Shown: piece after piece, positions 9,771 through 22,136 of the stretch
Layout: the number at the start of each line of letters is the position of its first letter
Position numbering within the stretch: the first letter of the stretch is position 1
Assembly (NCBI GenBank): GCA_029990175.1
Contig: JARKIP010000023.1
Span: forward strand, 23,331,501 to 23,395,500
Length of the DNA stretch: 64,000 nt
From: Petunia secreta
Taxonomy: Eukaryota > Streptophyta > Magnoliopsida > Solanales > Solanaceae
Direction of reading: 5' to 3'
Program-made: the position numbers and the translations under genes
Notes under the pieces: generated by a model
What the model saw: only the letters and a program-made list of their open reading frames with translations
Told to the model about the DNA's origin: nothing
Database searches by the model: none

Positions 9771-11111
9771 TGATGTTTGGCATTTTATGCCTATATTTCC
9801 TTAATATTTCCGCATATTTGAGCTTGTTTTGCACTCGTTTTATAGTTTGTGAATGTGGTTTTACACTGAGTTTATGTTGTGCGTGTGTAGGTTGTTACGC
9901 GGTGCATTTGGAGCTTTTTGGAGCTTGGTTGAGCATGAGTTGATTGGAGGATGATTGAGGATTGGATTGAGCACGCGAGGACACGACACGAGCACGAATT
10001 CGGAGCGAGAAAAGGAGCAGTGATGCTGGCTGTGGGGCACGTGGGGCGCCAGTTATAGCGCCCAGTGCCCCAGCGCTATAACCCACGTGGGGCGCCCCTA
10101 AAAGCGCCCAAAATCTGACGTTACTGGTTGTCCCAGCGCTTTCCGAGGCACGGGCGCCCGTTATAGCGCCCCGTGTGCGGTTTTTCACTTCCTATTTCGT
10201 CTAGGATTGGGTCTAACTTATTACTAGGTGTTTGTAAACTCTATAAATAGTCATTTACTTAGTTTTTGAAAGGAGTTCAGACTTTGGAGCAAATTGGAGA
10301 GCTCATAACATCAAGAACAAGGGTTTTTCCTCCTTTCATTAATCTATTACATCATTATTTCATAATTACATCAATTCTTTGTGTTGTTATTATGAGTATG
10401 CGTAGCTAAATCTATCGTTCTAGGGTTAGAGTATTACATGAAAGTTGATGTTTGAAGATTGATTCCCATTAATTGAATCCCATAACGGGTTGCTTATTCT
10501 TTCTTGATTTCACTTGTCTAATTGTCAGGGCCCGATTATTACGCATTATCTATGGTTTTTAGATTGAACTCGAAAGAGGGAATTTAATTACGTAATAAGA
10601 AAGAGTGGACTAGTTTGTGAACCCGGGCATCGGGGAACCAATTTGTGAGTAGGATAGACATATACTTGCTCGCCTAGTTTAACTCATTACAGAATTCGTT
10701 AATGCGTGCACGTGATTCAACCCATAGACATATAGGGATTGGAGTAGCCTGCATAGACCGTGAAGAATCGAAAGGTTTTCACGGGTACATTTAATCTGTT
10801 AGTTAGTAACCCGGGATTTAAGAAGTGGAATCAATTGGAAAACTCAACTGGATTATTCGTAACTCTGACCCTGGACCGTCTCCTTATTACTGATAACAAC
10901 CAAGTTTTGCTCCATTGCTTGAATTCACTTCTACCATTTTAATTACTGTTCTTTAGTTAATAAAATCCTCACTATTGGAAAAAGATCCCTGAATAGTTTA
11001 TAAAAATTGTTTGCTAGAATTCAGTCTGAATAGTCCTCGTGGGAACGATACTCGATTTATCACTTTTTTACTTATCGACCGCGCATACTTGCGTGTGCAT
11101 TGGGAGCAACA
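9771..11111 (+). repeat. 5' LTR of element A
   Basis: 1341 bp, TG...CA ended, paired with 15387-16729. A TATA box (TATAAATAG, from 10242) marks U3/R. 10030-10180 is a strongly palindromic GC-rich patch in otherwise AT-rich sequence. Confidence 0.85.
10052..10082. repeat. Perfect hairpin in LTR A (GTTATAGCGC / GCGCTATAAC)
   Basis: A 10-base stem with an 11-base loop. A third arm copy lies near 10160. The same structure is in the 3' LTR at 15668-15698. It sits upstream of the TATA box, in U3. Confidence 0.6.
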
Positions 11112-11117
11112 AGTTTT

Positions 11118-11135
11118 TGGCGCCGTTGCCGGGGA
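11118..11135 (+). other. Primer binding site, tRNA-Asp type
   Basis: TGGCGCCGTTGCCGGGGA is complementary to the 3' end of plant tRNA-Asp and lies six bases after the LTR end. The same site follows the LTRs ending at 16729 and 40820. Confidence 0.8.
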
Positions 11136-11253
11136 CTAAACAATTGACTGATTTCTTTTTGAACAGTTTATTACTTTCTATTCAGGTTTAATTTTTGTTT
11201 TGAGTTTTGTGATGTTTCAGGTATTAGGTCCTGCTTGATCTTTACCTACAGGA

Positions 11254-13338
11254 ATGGCAGAAGAACAAGCTTTAGCTGTGCGAAATGTTGCTCTCCCCAG
11301 CCTGGAGGGGGTAGCGTCTAGCATAGTTAAGCCCGCTATCACCGGGCACTTTGAGATTAAGTCCAGCATGATTCAGTTGCTGCATGTGACTGGACAATAT
11401 GGTGGATTACTTCATGAGGATCCGCAGCAACACATTCAGAACTTTCTGGAGATCAGTGATACTTATACACCAGCGGGTGTTCCTACTGATTATGTTCGCT
11501 TGACGTTGTTCCCGTTTTCACTGATTGGGGCAGCAAGGAAGTGGTTAAAGGCTGAAAAGTCTGGGTCTATCACTACTTGGGAGGATTTGGCTAAGAAGTT
11601 CTTGGCTAAATTTTATCCGTCTGCCAAGACAGCCCGGCTGAGGAGCGAAATTATGTCCTTCAGACAGTTAGAAGGAGAATCCTTGTATTCAGCCTGGGAG
11701 CGATTCAAAGCTCTATTGAGAGATTGTCCACACCACAACCAATCTAATGAGGTTGTTGCACACACTTTTGTTGAGGGGTTGAACCAACACACTAAGATCG
11801 TGGTTGATGCTGCTGCTGGAGGCCAAGTACTGGCCTTAAATTTTGATCAAATTTATGATTTGCTAGATAAGTTTTCGCAGAGCAATCCTGATTGGCAGGG
11901 AGATGGTAGAGCTATTACACAGAAACCTGCAGGGGTACTTCAGTTAGATGCAGTTTCAGAGCTAAGGGCGAGGATGGATGCTATTTCCAACCAAATTAGC
12001 AAGTTAGCTCTGCCAAAGCCTCTGCAACCAGTGGCTCCAGTGCAACAACTCCAGAGCTTTTGTGAGGTTTTTGGTCAAGACCATGCTACAGAGGTTTGCT
12101 CCTCTAATCCAGAGTCAGTTTATTACGTGGGTAATCAAAACAGGCTGTAGGGTCAAAATCAGTTTGGTAATGGTTATTATCAAGGTAATACGAGAGCCCC
12201 GAATAATTACCACCCACTTCCACCTCCACCACAGCAGGTTAGCTATTCAGTTGAAGAGATGTTGAAGCAGTTAATGGCGGGCCAGCAGAGAATGATAGCT
12301 GACATTGCAGCCCATGCACAGGCCATACAAGATATTACCAATGCTCACAAGAACCTGGAGCACCAGTTGGGGCAGTTGGTGGGAGAGATAACCACTGTTA
12401 AAAAAGAGCCTGAACAATGTCTTGCAATGACTTTAATTGAAGGTGGAGAGCTGATGGCCAAGTCCGAGGAGAGAGCTGAAATAGAAAAAGTTGAAAAAGT
12501 GGAGAAGGTAAAGAAGAAAGAAGAGAGAAAGGAGGCACCTCTGCCACCTCCACCATTCCCGCTGAGACTATTACCATCGAAGGATATGGCCCAGTATCAA
12601 AAATTTGTGAGTATGTTTAAAGAACTTCAAGTTAATATTCCTTTGACTGATGTGTTTGAATTGATGCCATCCTTTGTGAAGTTCTTAAAAGAAATTTTAG
12701 TGAAGAAGAAAAAGCCTCAAGAGATAGATACAGTTGAGTTAGTTGAGGAGTGTAGCACAATCTTGAGCAAGCTACCTCCAAAACTTCAAGATCCTGGGAG
12801 GTTTACTATTCCTTGCACCATTGGAGGGCATAATATCACTGGTGCCTTGTGTGATTTGGGTGCGAGCATAAATCTCATGCCTCTGTCCGTTTGCAAAAGG
12901 TTAGGGCTAGGAGCAATCAAGCCCTCTTCAGTTACTCTTAAGATGGCGGATGGATCACTCACTCACCCTGATGGTAAGTTGGAGGATGTGTTGCTAAAAG
13001 TTGGTAAGTTTACATTCTCTGCTGATTTTGTAGTCCTAGATTATGAAGAGGACCGAGAAGCTCCAATCATTTTGGGGAGACCATTCTTAGTCACCTCGAA
13101 GGCAATTATTGACATGGAGCTGGGTGAGATGACTGTTAGAGCGCATGGAGAAAAGGTTACTTTCAAGGTTTATAATGGGAAGGAGCACATAGCTAAGGTT
13201 GAAGAGTGTTCTATGATTGAATGTGTCAGACAAGAAGATGGAAGTAAACCACATGTGAAGTTGAAGATGGGTTCTCTAAAAGAAGGGAAGAAAGCAAAAG
13301 TTCGGCATAAGAAGAGAAGACATAAAGGCTGGAAGTGA
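11254..13338 (+). pseudogene. gag-pro: Element A gag-protease, one internal stop
   Basis: One reading frame of 695 codons, interrupted only by a TAG at 12148-12150 (CAG in the partner copy at 16872). Gag proper holds the retrotransposon gag domain about residues 50-200 (RLTLFPFSLIGAARKWL, AWERFKALLRDCPHH). A degenerate knuckle follows (CEVFGQDHATEVC, second Cys replaced by Phe). After a Pro-rich linker comes an aspartic protease with the active-site motif CDLGASINLMPLSV near 12849 and ILGRPFLVT near 13073. The start is MAEEQALAV. Compared with Athila C, about 42 N-terminal residues are absent. Pol is entirely absent. Confidence 0.8.
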
Positions 13339-15386
13339 GCTAAAAGTGTCGTCGTGCCACAACGTTAACTAAGGCGCTTCTCGGGAGGCAACCCGAGTTT
13401 GTACTTGTATTATTTTATTTATAGTGTCACGTAGTTGTTGTTTTTCCTTGGATTGCAGGTTCATGTAATGTCGAGGCTAAGTGTGGGGTGTCCTCACCCT
13501 TGCCTAATATTGATGACCTGATGAGGGAAGTCTGAGTACCTCATACGATATGGAAGCTTGGAGGATGCTAGCACCAAGGACTAGAATCTTCAGGGAAGTT
13601 TTCTTTACCTTGCACTTTCTTATTTTTAGCACTGAGGACAGTGCTTAGTTTAAGTGTGGGGTGGGGAACTACCCTTTTATTTATTTTTGAGATTAGGGAT
13701 GCATGTACCGTCGGATTTTTCTTTTATCACTTGACTTTGTTTTGATTTGTTTCTTGCTTTAATATATGAAAAAAAAATTAGAAAACCAATGAAAAATTCC
13801 AAAAAGATTTTCCTTTTAGTCTTTATTAGTGGTACATGTCATCCACCCCGTGGTTTTTCTTATGGTTCTTTTCCACGGGGAGACCTTTGAACCGGTTAGT
13901 TTTTATTTTTATTAGGATTAGAGTAGTTAGTTATAGGTGGCCCTAGACGAAGGAATAGGTGGAATGCTAGGTGCCTTTGATTTGTTTGATACCGGTGGAC
14001 TTGAATTGATTGCATGTGCTATATCCTTGGGTTTTAATGTGATACATGCCTAGGAAAAATTGGAACGACCCCCTTGAGATGCTTGAGTCCGCTTGCTTGA
14101 CTTGATTGTTAACCTTTGTGCATGAGTGCTTAAATTTCCACAAGTTGCATTCTAGATGCTTAGTTGAGAGTTGTTGATGGAATCTTTTTGTGTGGACCAT
14201 GTGCAATGTGTGTTGTGAGGCATGTTCTTGTTTACTCCATGTTGCATATTAATGTCTAGAACTTGCCCCGTGTGTGTGCAAAGCGAAATCCTAGGTTCGC
14301 TCTAGTCGGGAAATGATACAAGGCTTTCTTTTACATGCCTACCCTTACATATATACCTTGAAAAAAAATTATTGTTGTGATTTCTTTGATCCTTTTTGTT
14401 GGCACCCACACCCCGAGCCTACCCATTTGTTCTTAATTGACTCTTTTGGCCCTTACTCCTTAAGCACTTTATTGATTTTGTGTTGATTGGAGTTGTGGTT
14501 GGAATTGGGAGGGTTTTTTGAGTGGAGCTAAAGAAGGGGAATAATTGAAAAATTGTGAAGTAGTGAAAAGCATTAGCAAGGTTTGATGAAATTGAAAAAG
14601 AAAAGGAAAAAATAGCAAAGTTGAAAAGAAAGAAAAAAAATTGTGAAAAGGAAAAAAAAAAGAGGAAATAAAAGAGAAAAAGAATATCCATTCCTTGCTA
14701 GTGTGTGCTTAAAAGAAAAATGCTACTTGTTGAGAAGGTGTATGTGTGGAAGTGTTGATTGGGTGGCTTGATGAGAATTGTGCTTAATTTGATTGTGATG
14801 TATTAAAGTGCGTAGGGAGGTAGTCACTATTACCATATGTATCCTACCCGCCCCTTAGCCTACATTACGACCTTTCTAAAGTTCTAGTTAATCCCGATTG
14901 GAGTGAGCTTACATTAGTGGAGTCCTACACTACGGGCAAGCCTATGGTACATCGTGTGTGACATGTGAGACTTTCATGAGAGTGAGTGAATTCATTTGTA
15001 TTGCCCCCGTTCTATTCATGTTGTTGATTGTTGTGTGTGATTTTGGGGGGGGGGGGGGGGGGCACTCTTTTGCTTCATATTGGTGTGGGCACATGGTTTG
15101 CATGAAATAGGTGAAGTTGGTGGCTTCTTGGTTGAGTAGATAGGTGTGATTTTGTGGGAGCATGGTTGCATTAAGTTGAGTTTGTGCATTTAAGCTATTT
15201 TGGGGTGGTTGTTCTCATATTTTTGGTTTTGATAAATTGTTGGCAGGTTTGTGGATCCATAGTAGTCATGTGTGCATTGGTTCAATGGTCGGTATCAACC
15301 ATAGTCATAGGCAGACCTGTTTTACCTAGGTTGGGAAGTTAGTTGTGACTTGCTCGAGGGCGAGCAAGGTTTCAAGTGTGGGGTGG
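13339..15386 (+). other. Athila 3' non-coding region and polypurine tract of A
   Basis: Begins with the Athila hallmark aaggcgcttctcgggaggca and contains two gtgtggggtg tracts. About 13690-15360 aligns closely with 49470-51180 of element C. A G-run (about 19 G, 15044-15062) is present. The polypurine tract at 15373-15386 ends at the 3' LTR. No CDS. Confidence 0.7.
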
Positions 15387-16729
15387 TGATGTTTGGCATT
15401 TTATGCCTATATTTCCTTAATATTTCCGCATATTTGAGCTTGTTTTGCACTCGTTTTATAGTTTGTGAATGTGGTTTTACACTGAATTTATGTTGTGCGT
15501 GTGTAGGTTGTTACGCGGTGCATTTGGAGCTTTTTGGAGCTTGGTTGAGCATGAGTTGATTGGAGGATGATTGAGGATTGGATTGAGCACGCGAGGACAC
15601 GACACGAGCACGAATTCGGAGCGAGAAAAGGAGCAGTGATGCTGGCTGTGGGGCACGTGGGGCGCCAGTTATAGCGCCCAGTGCCCCAGCGCTATAACCC
15701 ACGTGGGGCGCCCCCAAAAGCGCCCAAAATCTGACGTTACTGGTTGTCCCAGCGCTTTCCGAGGCACGGGGCGCCCGTTATAGCGCCCCGTGTGCGGTTT
15801 TTCACTTCCTATTTCGTCTAGGATTGGGTCTAACTTATTACTAGGTGTTTGTAAACTCTATAAATAGTCTTTTACTTAGTTTTTGAAAGGAGTTCAGACT
15901 TTGGAGCAAATTGGAGAGCTCATAACATCAAGAACAAGGGTTTTTCTTCCTTTCATTAATCTATTACATCATTATTTCATTATTACATCAATTCTTTGTG
16001 TTGTTATTATGAGTATGCGTGGCTAAGTCTATCGTTCTAGGGTTAGAGTATTACATGAAAGTTGATGTTTGAAGATTGATTCCCATTAATTGAATCCCAT
16101 AACGGGTTGCTTATTCTTTCTTGATTTCACTTGTCTAATTGTCAGGGCCCGATTATTACGCATTATCTATGGTTTTTAGATTGAACTCGAAAGAGGGAAT
16201 TTAATTACGTAATAAGAAAGAGTAGGACTAGTTTGTGAACCCGGGCATCGGGGAACCAATTTGTGAGTAGGATAGACATATACTTGCTCGCCTAGTTTAA
16301 CTCATTACAGAATTCGTTAATGCGTGCACGTGATTCAACCCATAGACATATAGGGATTGGAGTAGCCTGCATAGACCGTGAAGAATCGAAAGGTTTTCAC
16401 GGGTACATTTAATCTGTTAGTTAGTAACCCGGGATTTAAGAAGTGGAATCAATTGGAAAACTCAACTGGATTATTCGTAACTCTGACCCTGGACCGTCTC
16501 CTTATTACTGATAACAACCAAGTTTTGCTCCATTGCTTGAATTCACTTCTACCATTTTAATTACTGTTCTTTAGTTAATAAAATCCTCACTATTGGAAAA
16601 AGATCCCTGAATAGTTTATAAAAATTGTTTGCTAGAATTCAGTCTGAATAGTCCTCGTGGGAACGATACTCGATTTATCACTTTATTACTTGTCGACCGC
16701 GTATACTTGCGTGTGCGTTGGGAGCAACA
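15387..16729 (+). repeat. Middle LTR of the A array
   Basis: 1343 bp. It serves both as the 3' LTR of the first unit and as the 5' LTR of the second internal region, since a primer binding site follows at 16736. Confidence 0.85.
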
Positions 16730-18075
16730 AGTTTTTGGCGCCGTTGCCGGGGACTAAACAATTGACTGATTTCTTTTTGAACAGTTTATTACTTTCTATT
16801 CAGGTTTAATTTTTGTTTTGAGTTTTGTGATGTTTCAGGTATTAGGTCCTGCTTGATCTTTACCTACAGGAATGGCAGAAGAACAAGCTTTAGCTGTGCG
16901 AAATGTTGCCCTTCCCAGCCTGGAGGGGGTAGCGTCTAGCATAGTTAAGCCTGCTATCACCGGGCACTTTGAGATTAAGTCCAGCATGATTCAGTTGCTG
17001 CATGTGACTGGACAATATGGTGGATTACTTCATGAGGATCCGCAGCAACACATTCAGAACTTTCTGGAAATCAGTGATACTTATACACCAGCGGGTGTTC
17101 CTACTGATTATGTTCGCTTGACGTTGTTCCCATTTTCACTGATTGGGGCAGCAAGGAAGTGGTTAAAGGCTGAAAAGTCTGGGTCTATCACTACTTGGGA
17201 GGATTTGGCTAAGAAGTTCTTGGCTAAATTTTATCCGTCTGCCAAGACAGCCCGGCTGAGGAGCGAAATTATGTCCTTCAGACAGTTAGAAGGAGAATCC
17301 TTGTATTCAGCCTGGGAGCGATTCAAAGCTCTATTGAGAGATTGTCCACACCACAACCAATCTAATGAGGTTGTTGCACACACTTTTGTTGAGGGGTTGA
17401 ACCAACACACTAAGATCGTGGTTGATGCTGCTGCTGGAGGCCAAGTACTGGCCTTAAATTTTGATCAATCGCAGAGCAATCCTGATTGGCAGGGAGATGG
17501 TAGAGCTATTACGCAGAAACCTGCAGGGGTACTTCAGTTAGATGCAGTTTCAAAGCTAAGGGCGAGGATGGATGCTATTTCCAATCAAATTAGCAAGTTA
17601 GCTCTGCCAAAGCCTCAGCAACCAGTGGCTCCAGTGCAACAACTCCAGAGCTTTTGTGAGGTTTTTGGTCAAGACCATGCTACAGAGGTTTGCTCCTCTA
17701 ATCCAGAGTCAGTTTATTACGTGGGTAATCAAAACAGGCTGCAGGGTCAAAATCAGTTTGGTAATGGTTATTATCAAGGTAATACGAGAGCCCCGAATAA
17801 TTACCGCCCACTTCCACCTCCACCACAGCAGGTTAGCTATTCAGTTGAAGAGATGTTGAAGCAGTTAATGGCGGTCCAGCAGAGAATGATAGCTGACATT
17901 GCAGCCCATGCACAGGCCATACAAGATATTGCCAATGCTCACAAGAACCTGGAGCACCAGTTGGGGCAGTTGGTGGGAGAGATAACCACTGTTAAAAAAG
18001 AGCCTGAACAATGTCTTGCAGTGACTTTAATTGAAGGTGGAGAGCTGATGGCCAAGTCCGAGGAGAGAGCTGAAA
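16730..18075 (+). mobile_element. Second, truncated internal region of the A array
   Basis: Primer binding site and leader are followed by gag. The sequence matches 11112-12480 closely and stops matching abruptly near 18075, inside the linker before the protease. No LTR follows. With the preceding unit it forms LTR-internal-LTR-internal, the product expected of unequal recombination between LTRs or of tandem insertion. Confidence 0.75.
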
Positions 18076-18119
18076 TACAAAACAACACTTCATTGGGCAA
18101 CTTTCCAAATGTCGACTAA
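16872..18119 (+). pseudogene. gag: Element A gag, second copy, truncated
   Basis: 415-codon frame nearly identical to 11254-12480. It lacks eight residues (IYDLLDKF, a 24-bp in-frame deletion near 17468). It has CAG where the first copy has the TAG stop, showing that the stop in the first copy is a late mutation. The degenerate knuckle CEVFGQDHATEVC is shared. The last 13 or so codons, after about 18075, read foreign sequence, and the protease is lost. Confidence 0.75.
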
Positions 18120-18950
18120 CTGCATGGACATATTCTTTACAAGTTTAAACTTCTCAATGATCCCTAATCATTTTTTTAATTTAAACCGTTAGGTTAAAAC
18201 AAGTATTCCAAGACTAAATAAATAAATAAATACAGACAAAAATCGAAGCCGTTTGGTTTAGTAAACATCCTTTATTACTCAAGTATCAAAAGTGTATGTT
18301 CTGGAAATCGGAAACATTCCGAAGGATTTAATACAAGTTAACTTAACATACATAATATTTACTCAAATTTAATCCAAACAAACAACTTTCCTAGTATAAG
18401 TCTTCCAAATAATAACTTTTCAAAAGCTAAACCGAAAACAAATCCAAATGCTTTCTAATAAGTTTTAACATTCAAAATTTAATGGCGCCAAGAATAAATA
18501 ACTCAGAAGCAAGCATTTCAAACCTATTAATTTTTTTATTTTTCCTGAGATAGTTTTCAATAGAGCACTATACGAGTTACGACTCAATGAACCATATGGT
18601 TTTGCTTTCTAAATAGGCAAAAATCAGTTCCGCCAAACTACGTACTTTAGAAAAATATTCTAGGAATTAGAAAAATATTCTAGGAATTCTATGTAACACG
18701 TACGGTGTTTCGTGGATATTGTTTATGCCTAAAACTTACCTTCTAGGTTAAATAGATAAATTTATAAGAAGTCACAAGTAATGATTTAAATTATGAAGAA
18801 TAATGGAATTAAAGCAAGAATAGTATGAGTTGCATACCTTGAATAAGAAAGGATTCGTGATTGAATCTCGATGATGATTTACAATGAGAGGGAGAGGGGC
18901 ATATATATATATATATCTTTCTTTATTTTACAGATATGGATTTTATCGAA
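18076..18950. other. AT-rich sequence of unknown origin
   Basis: No ORF or known element recognised. It contains a perfect 20-bp tandem duplication (agaaaaatattctaggaatt, about 18650-18690). On the minus strand, 18830-18910 reads like a leader followed by a GTATGC donor, which suggests an LTR or exon remnant. Confidence 0.3.
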
Positions 18951-19028
18951 TTTTATCGATCAGTAATAATAATATAATGCCAGTAATTTGAACGTGATAT
19001 ATAGATTTCCCTCCTACAATTCTTTATT

Positions 19029-19289
19029 CTTTGAGAAAAGAACCTACGGGAAGGGCTGATTTGCGGATGAGGAATTAGCATACTGGCTCGCTTCGGGGCG
19101 GAGTGGAAGAAGGGGGGATTCTCGAACGCGGAAAAGGATCCAATGAATTCGAAAGAATTGAACGAGGAGCCGTATGAGGTGAAAATATCTCCGTTTCCAG
19201 AGTGGGGTCTGCAGCTCAAATAAAAGCCATGAAACAAGTAGCTGGTAAATTAAAATTAGAACTAGCACAATTCGCAGAATTAGAAGTGT
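19029..19289 (+). other. Plastid-derived insert: group II intron end fused to an atpA fragment
   Basis: 19206-19289 translates to [18 protein letters not shown] then ELAQFAELE, matching plastid ATP synthase alpha (atpA). It breaks off before the next codon of the plastid gene. 19168-19188 is the start of a plastid group II intron domain V (gagccgtatgaggtgaaaat). The two pieces are not adjacent in a plastid genome in this form, so the insert is rearranged. Plastid DNA in the nucleus is common; gene function is not retained. Confidence 0.65.
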
Positions 19290-19400
19290 GACTCGATTGG
19301 TGAAATAGTATCTCTCCCCCAAAAAGCATGTTTTTTTTTACCGACGCACAAAGAAAACACCAACCTCGCTACCTACCCTAGCTACACTGGCCCGACCATA

Positions 19401-19523
<123 letters not shown>

Positions 19524-19529
19524 TGCATG

Positions 19530-19816
19530 CATGTATAGGCTTAGATTTTTCCAATATTAATTTGGTAAAATACTAACTTTATAGACCTTGGGCCTGTTAT
19601 AAGATGCGGTTATACGAAGTAAAACCTAACTAGGAGACTAATTCCCTCAAGGCGACTAGGGATGTGCCCTTCTAATCTGGATCCGTGCCTGATGAGTGGT
19701 CGTGGCTATGGAGCAGATTTATATCCTTAGCGCCTATGATCTTGTAAGACAAGTTTAGTCTTCGCCAGCTGGAGTGGTATCCCCCTAATTATAGGTGACT
19801 TATTTTTACCCACACA
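19530..19816 (-). repeat. 3' LTR remnant of Tat-like element D
   Basis: On the minus strand it begins TGTGTGGGTAAAAATAAG at 19816 and resembles the E LTRs (cctaattatagg, gccagctgg, cctagttaggttt). It is truncated at the microsatellite. Confidence 0.6.
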
Positions 19817-19836
19817 TTCAGTCCCCCCACTTTCTG
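19817..19836 (-). other. Polypurine tract of element D
   Basis: Minus strand: AGAAAGTGGGGGGACTGAA directly before the LTR start. The same tract precedes the E LTR at 38904-38921. Confidence 0.6.
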
Positions 19837-20759
19837 AGTGCTGCCGCAAGCAGTCAGGAAGTGAAAAGAAATGTGAAAAAGGAGAGGAAAAGACCCTGAG
19901 AAGGTACATTTCACGCTCCTTGACGCACTATCTTCGGTGCATATCAGATCTTACTCAAGTACGCCTATGTATCATCTTATTATGAGTGGCTGGTTGCGCT
20001 CGCATCCTCCCAACTTATGGATATAGTTATTCATGTAAGAACTAGTCTTTTCAAATAAAAGCCTTAGAGTTGGAAGGGACTATCCTAAACTTTTATTAAT
20101 AATCTTCTTTTGGCCCTTAATTGGACTTAGAGTTAGGGATAGAAAACCTGCCGCTTTACCTTGAAATTGGAATCAGAAATAGCATAATCGAAGAAATTTC
20201 AATCAAATATTTCAATTTGGAGACTGATTCATGTATTCTATCTTTATATGTCGCTACGCCCTGGAAAAGCAGTGAAACTTCTAAAGCTTATTAGCACAGA
20301 AAAAGGCTTTGAATACCCTAGTTTATAAAGGAATCACCAATCCCTCTACATAAGCTATTGTTTGAAACTACATTCGTCAGCTGTCCAAGGAGGCAAATAT
20401 GAAATGGAGATTGAAAGATTCAGTAGATTTATCCCTGTGGATCGGTCTATGCACCTATAGTTGAGTTGAGTTGGTTGATTCAATCCACAACACCCCCAAC
20501 CAGAGAGGAATCAAACTCGCTTAGCAAAGTGCACTCTATCTCTTTCTTCAAAGCCTCATTTGAAGCCTTTCAGTCTTACATACAGTATATTACCCACAAG
20601 TTCATCTTCTTTGATCCAAGTTCCAGCTGGTTCTCAAACTTCAGAGGTAGCCTATTATCGCATTTTCTAACAAATATTGCAAGAAAAAAAATAGATAGAA
20701 AAAAAAAAGAAAAGAAGCTAAAAGTCAAAGGAAAAAATGCATAGGGAACAACTTCATCT

Positions 20760-21920
20760 GTAAATATGAGATACTACACAAAAGAAGAAGGAATTTTTCT
20801 CCCAAAGGCTACCATGAGAAATTTCTAAATTACCACCATGAGAAATTCATAAAAAATTGCCAAACGCCTCCATGAGATTTTCCAAGACTTTTGCGAACTT
20901 TCACCAAGTCTTCCGTAGGATATTTTCTATAAATAACACATATTGAATAACGGAGATCATCTAGTTTTTCATTCACTTTCTATCTAGCAACTGATTGTCC
21001 AGCGCAGAGAGAGGAAATAGTGTTGCTGCAAAGACAATTGTCTTTCTCTCATCTTGTTGTAGTAATATTATTACTTTTTTAAAACTTTTTTTTTAGTTCT
21101 TGTTATTCCATAATGGAGTAATCTCTTTTTGTTGGTATAGTTGATGAAGCTTAATATATTTATAATATTATCTCAGTTTAAATATGTTCTTGGCTTGATA
21201 CTTTCTATTTACATTTTACATTGTGCATGAATGATAATATTTTATTAATTATTATGATCACATCTACATATTTTATCTCTAGGCTATTTTTATATTAATT
21301 TTGTAATTCTCACGGAGCAAAATTAATATATTATGGTTAAAGGATAAAATAGTAGAGTGGGAGTAATTTTTGGTATACTATTATTCCAAGTCCGTAATCT
21401 TGCTTGCCTCAGTTTTAATTCTCACGAAGGATTTGTTGTAGGCAAGATTATTGATTTTTAGTAAAAATATTTTCACGATGTTTCTACTATCTTTAGCACA
21501 ATTCAAGCAAGAAAATATTTTGGTTTAACTGTCACTAGTTATAACTCAATTAATTTACATAAGCCCACGGAGTGTTATTAATTGATTATTTCTTAGTGAG
21601 CAAAATATAATTAAATTAGTAGTTAGCAATTATTCTTAAGAGAAATACATGTAAAAGCTGAGATTTTATTATAATATTATCAAGTGAATTCAATGATTCC
21701 CAACTCTTTTTTAATTATAAATCTTCTGGAAGTTTGTTTTATTTAAGGTAGACTAAAAGTTCAAAAACTCACTTTTTACCAGTTTGATTCCTCAAATAGT
21801 ATTCGAAATATTACATGTCTGTAGCATAGATTTCCCATCTCTGTGGGACGATATCTTAAAATATACTAGAATTTGATAAAGTATGAGCAGGAAAATTCTA
21901 TATACTTTGGACTCGTCACC
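20760..21920 (+). repeat. LTR-like insertion within element D
   Basis: Contains TATAAATAAC near 20930, a leader-like stretch and, near its end, catctctgtgggacgatatc, a phrase typical of the U5 end of plant LTRs. Element E has no counterpart between its promoter and antisense CDS, so this is probably a solo or partial LTR. Ends and target duplication could not be fixed. Confidence 0.35.
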
Positions 21921-22136
21921 GACACTACTATTTCTCTGTCATATCCCACGTCTATCATAATCATCATGATCTCACATGTGCTAATTAATACATCTGCCTT
22001 TTCGAGTTACCTGTGCTATATTTATTCACTTTGTTACTTCTGATCATCATCCTCGTCTGTTTATTATCCTTTCAATCTTACTTACTAAAAGCAACTTCGC
22101 TTTTCTTCCATAAAATACACTTACTCGCAATCCAAC

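Larger units (their letters stand above)
9771..16729 (+). mobile_element. Athila-lineage element A, non-autonomous (gag-protease only), with both LTRs
   Basis: LTRs at 9771-11111 and 15387-16729 both begin TGATGTTTGGC and end GCAACA. They are nearly identical, with small differences in a GC-rich patch. A primer binding site complementary to the tRNA-Asp 3' end follows the 5' LTR. A polypurine tract (gtgtggggtgg) abuts the 3' LTR. The interior carries one gag-protease frame and the conserved Athila non-coding 3' region, but no reverse transcriptase, RNase H, integrase or env-like ORF. It shares long stretches with the fuller Athila C at 39580-52428, so it is probably a deletion derivative needing help in trans. 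A second internal region follows directly at 16730. Confidence 0.85.
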
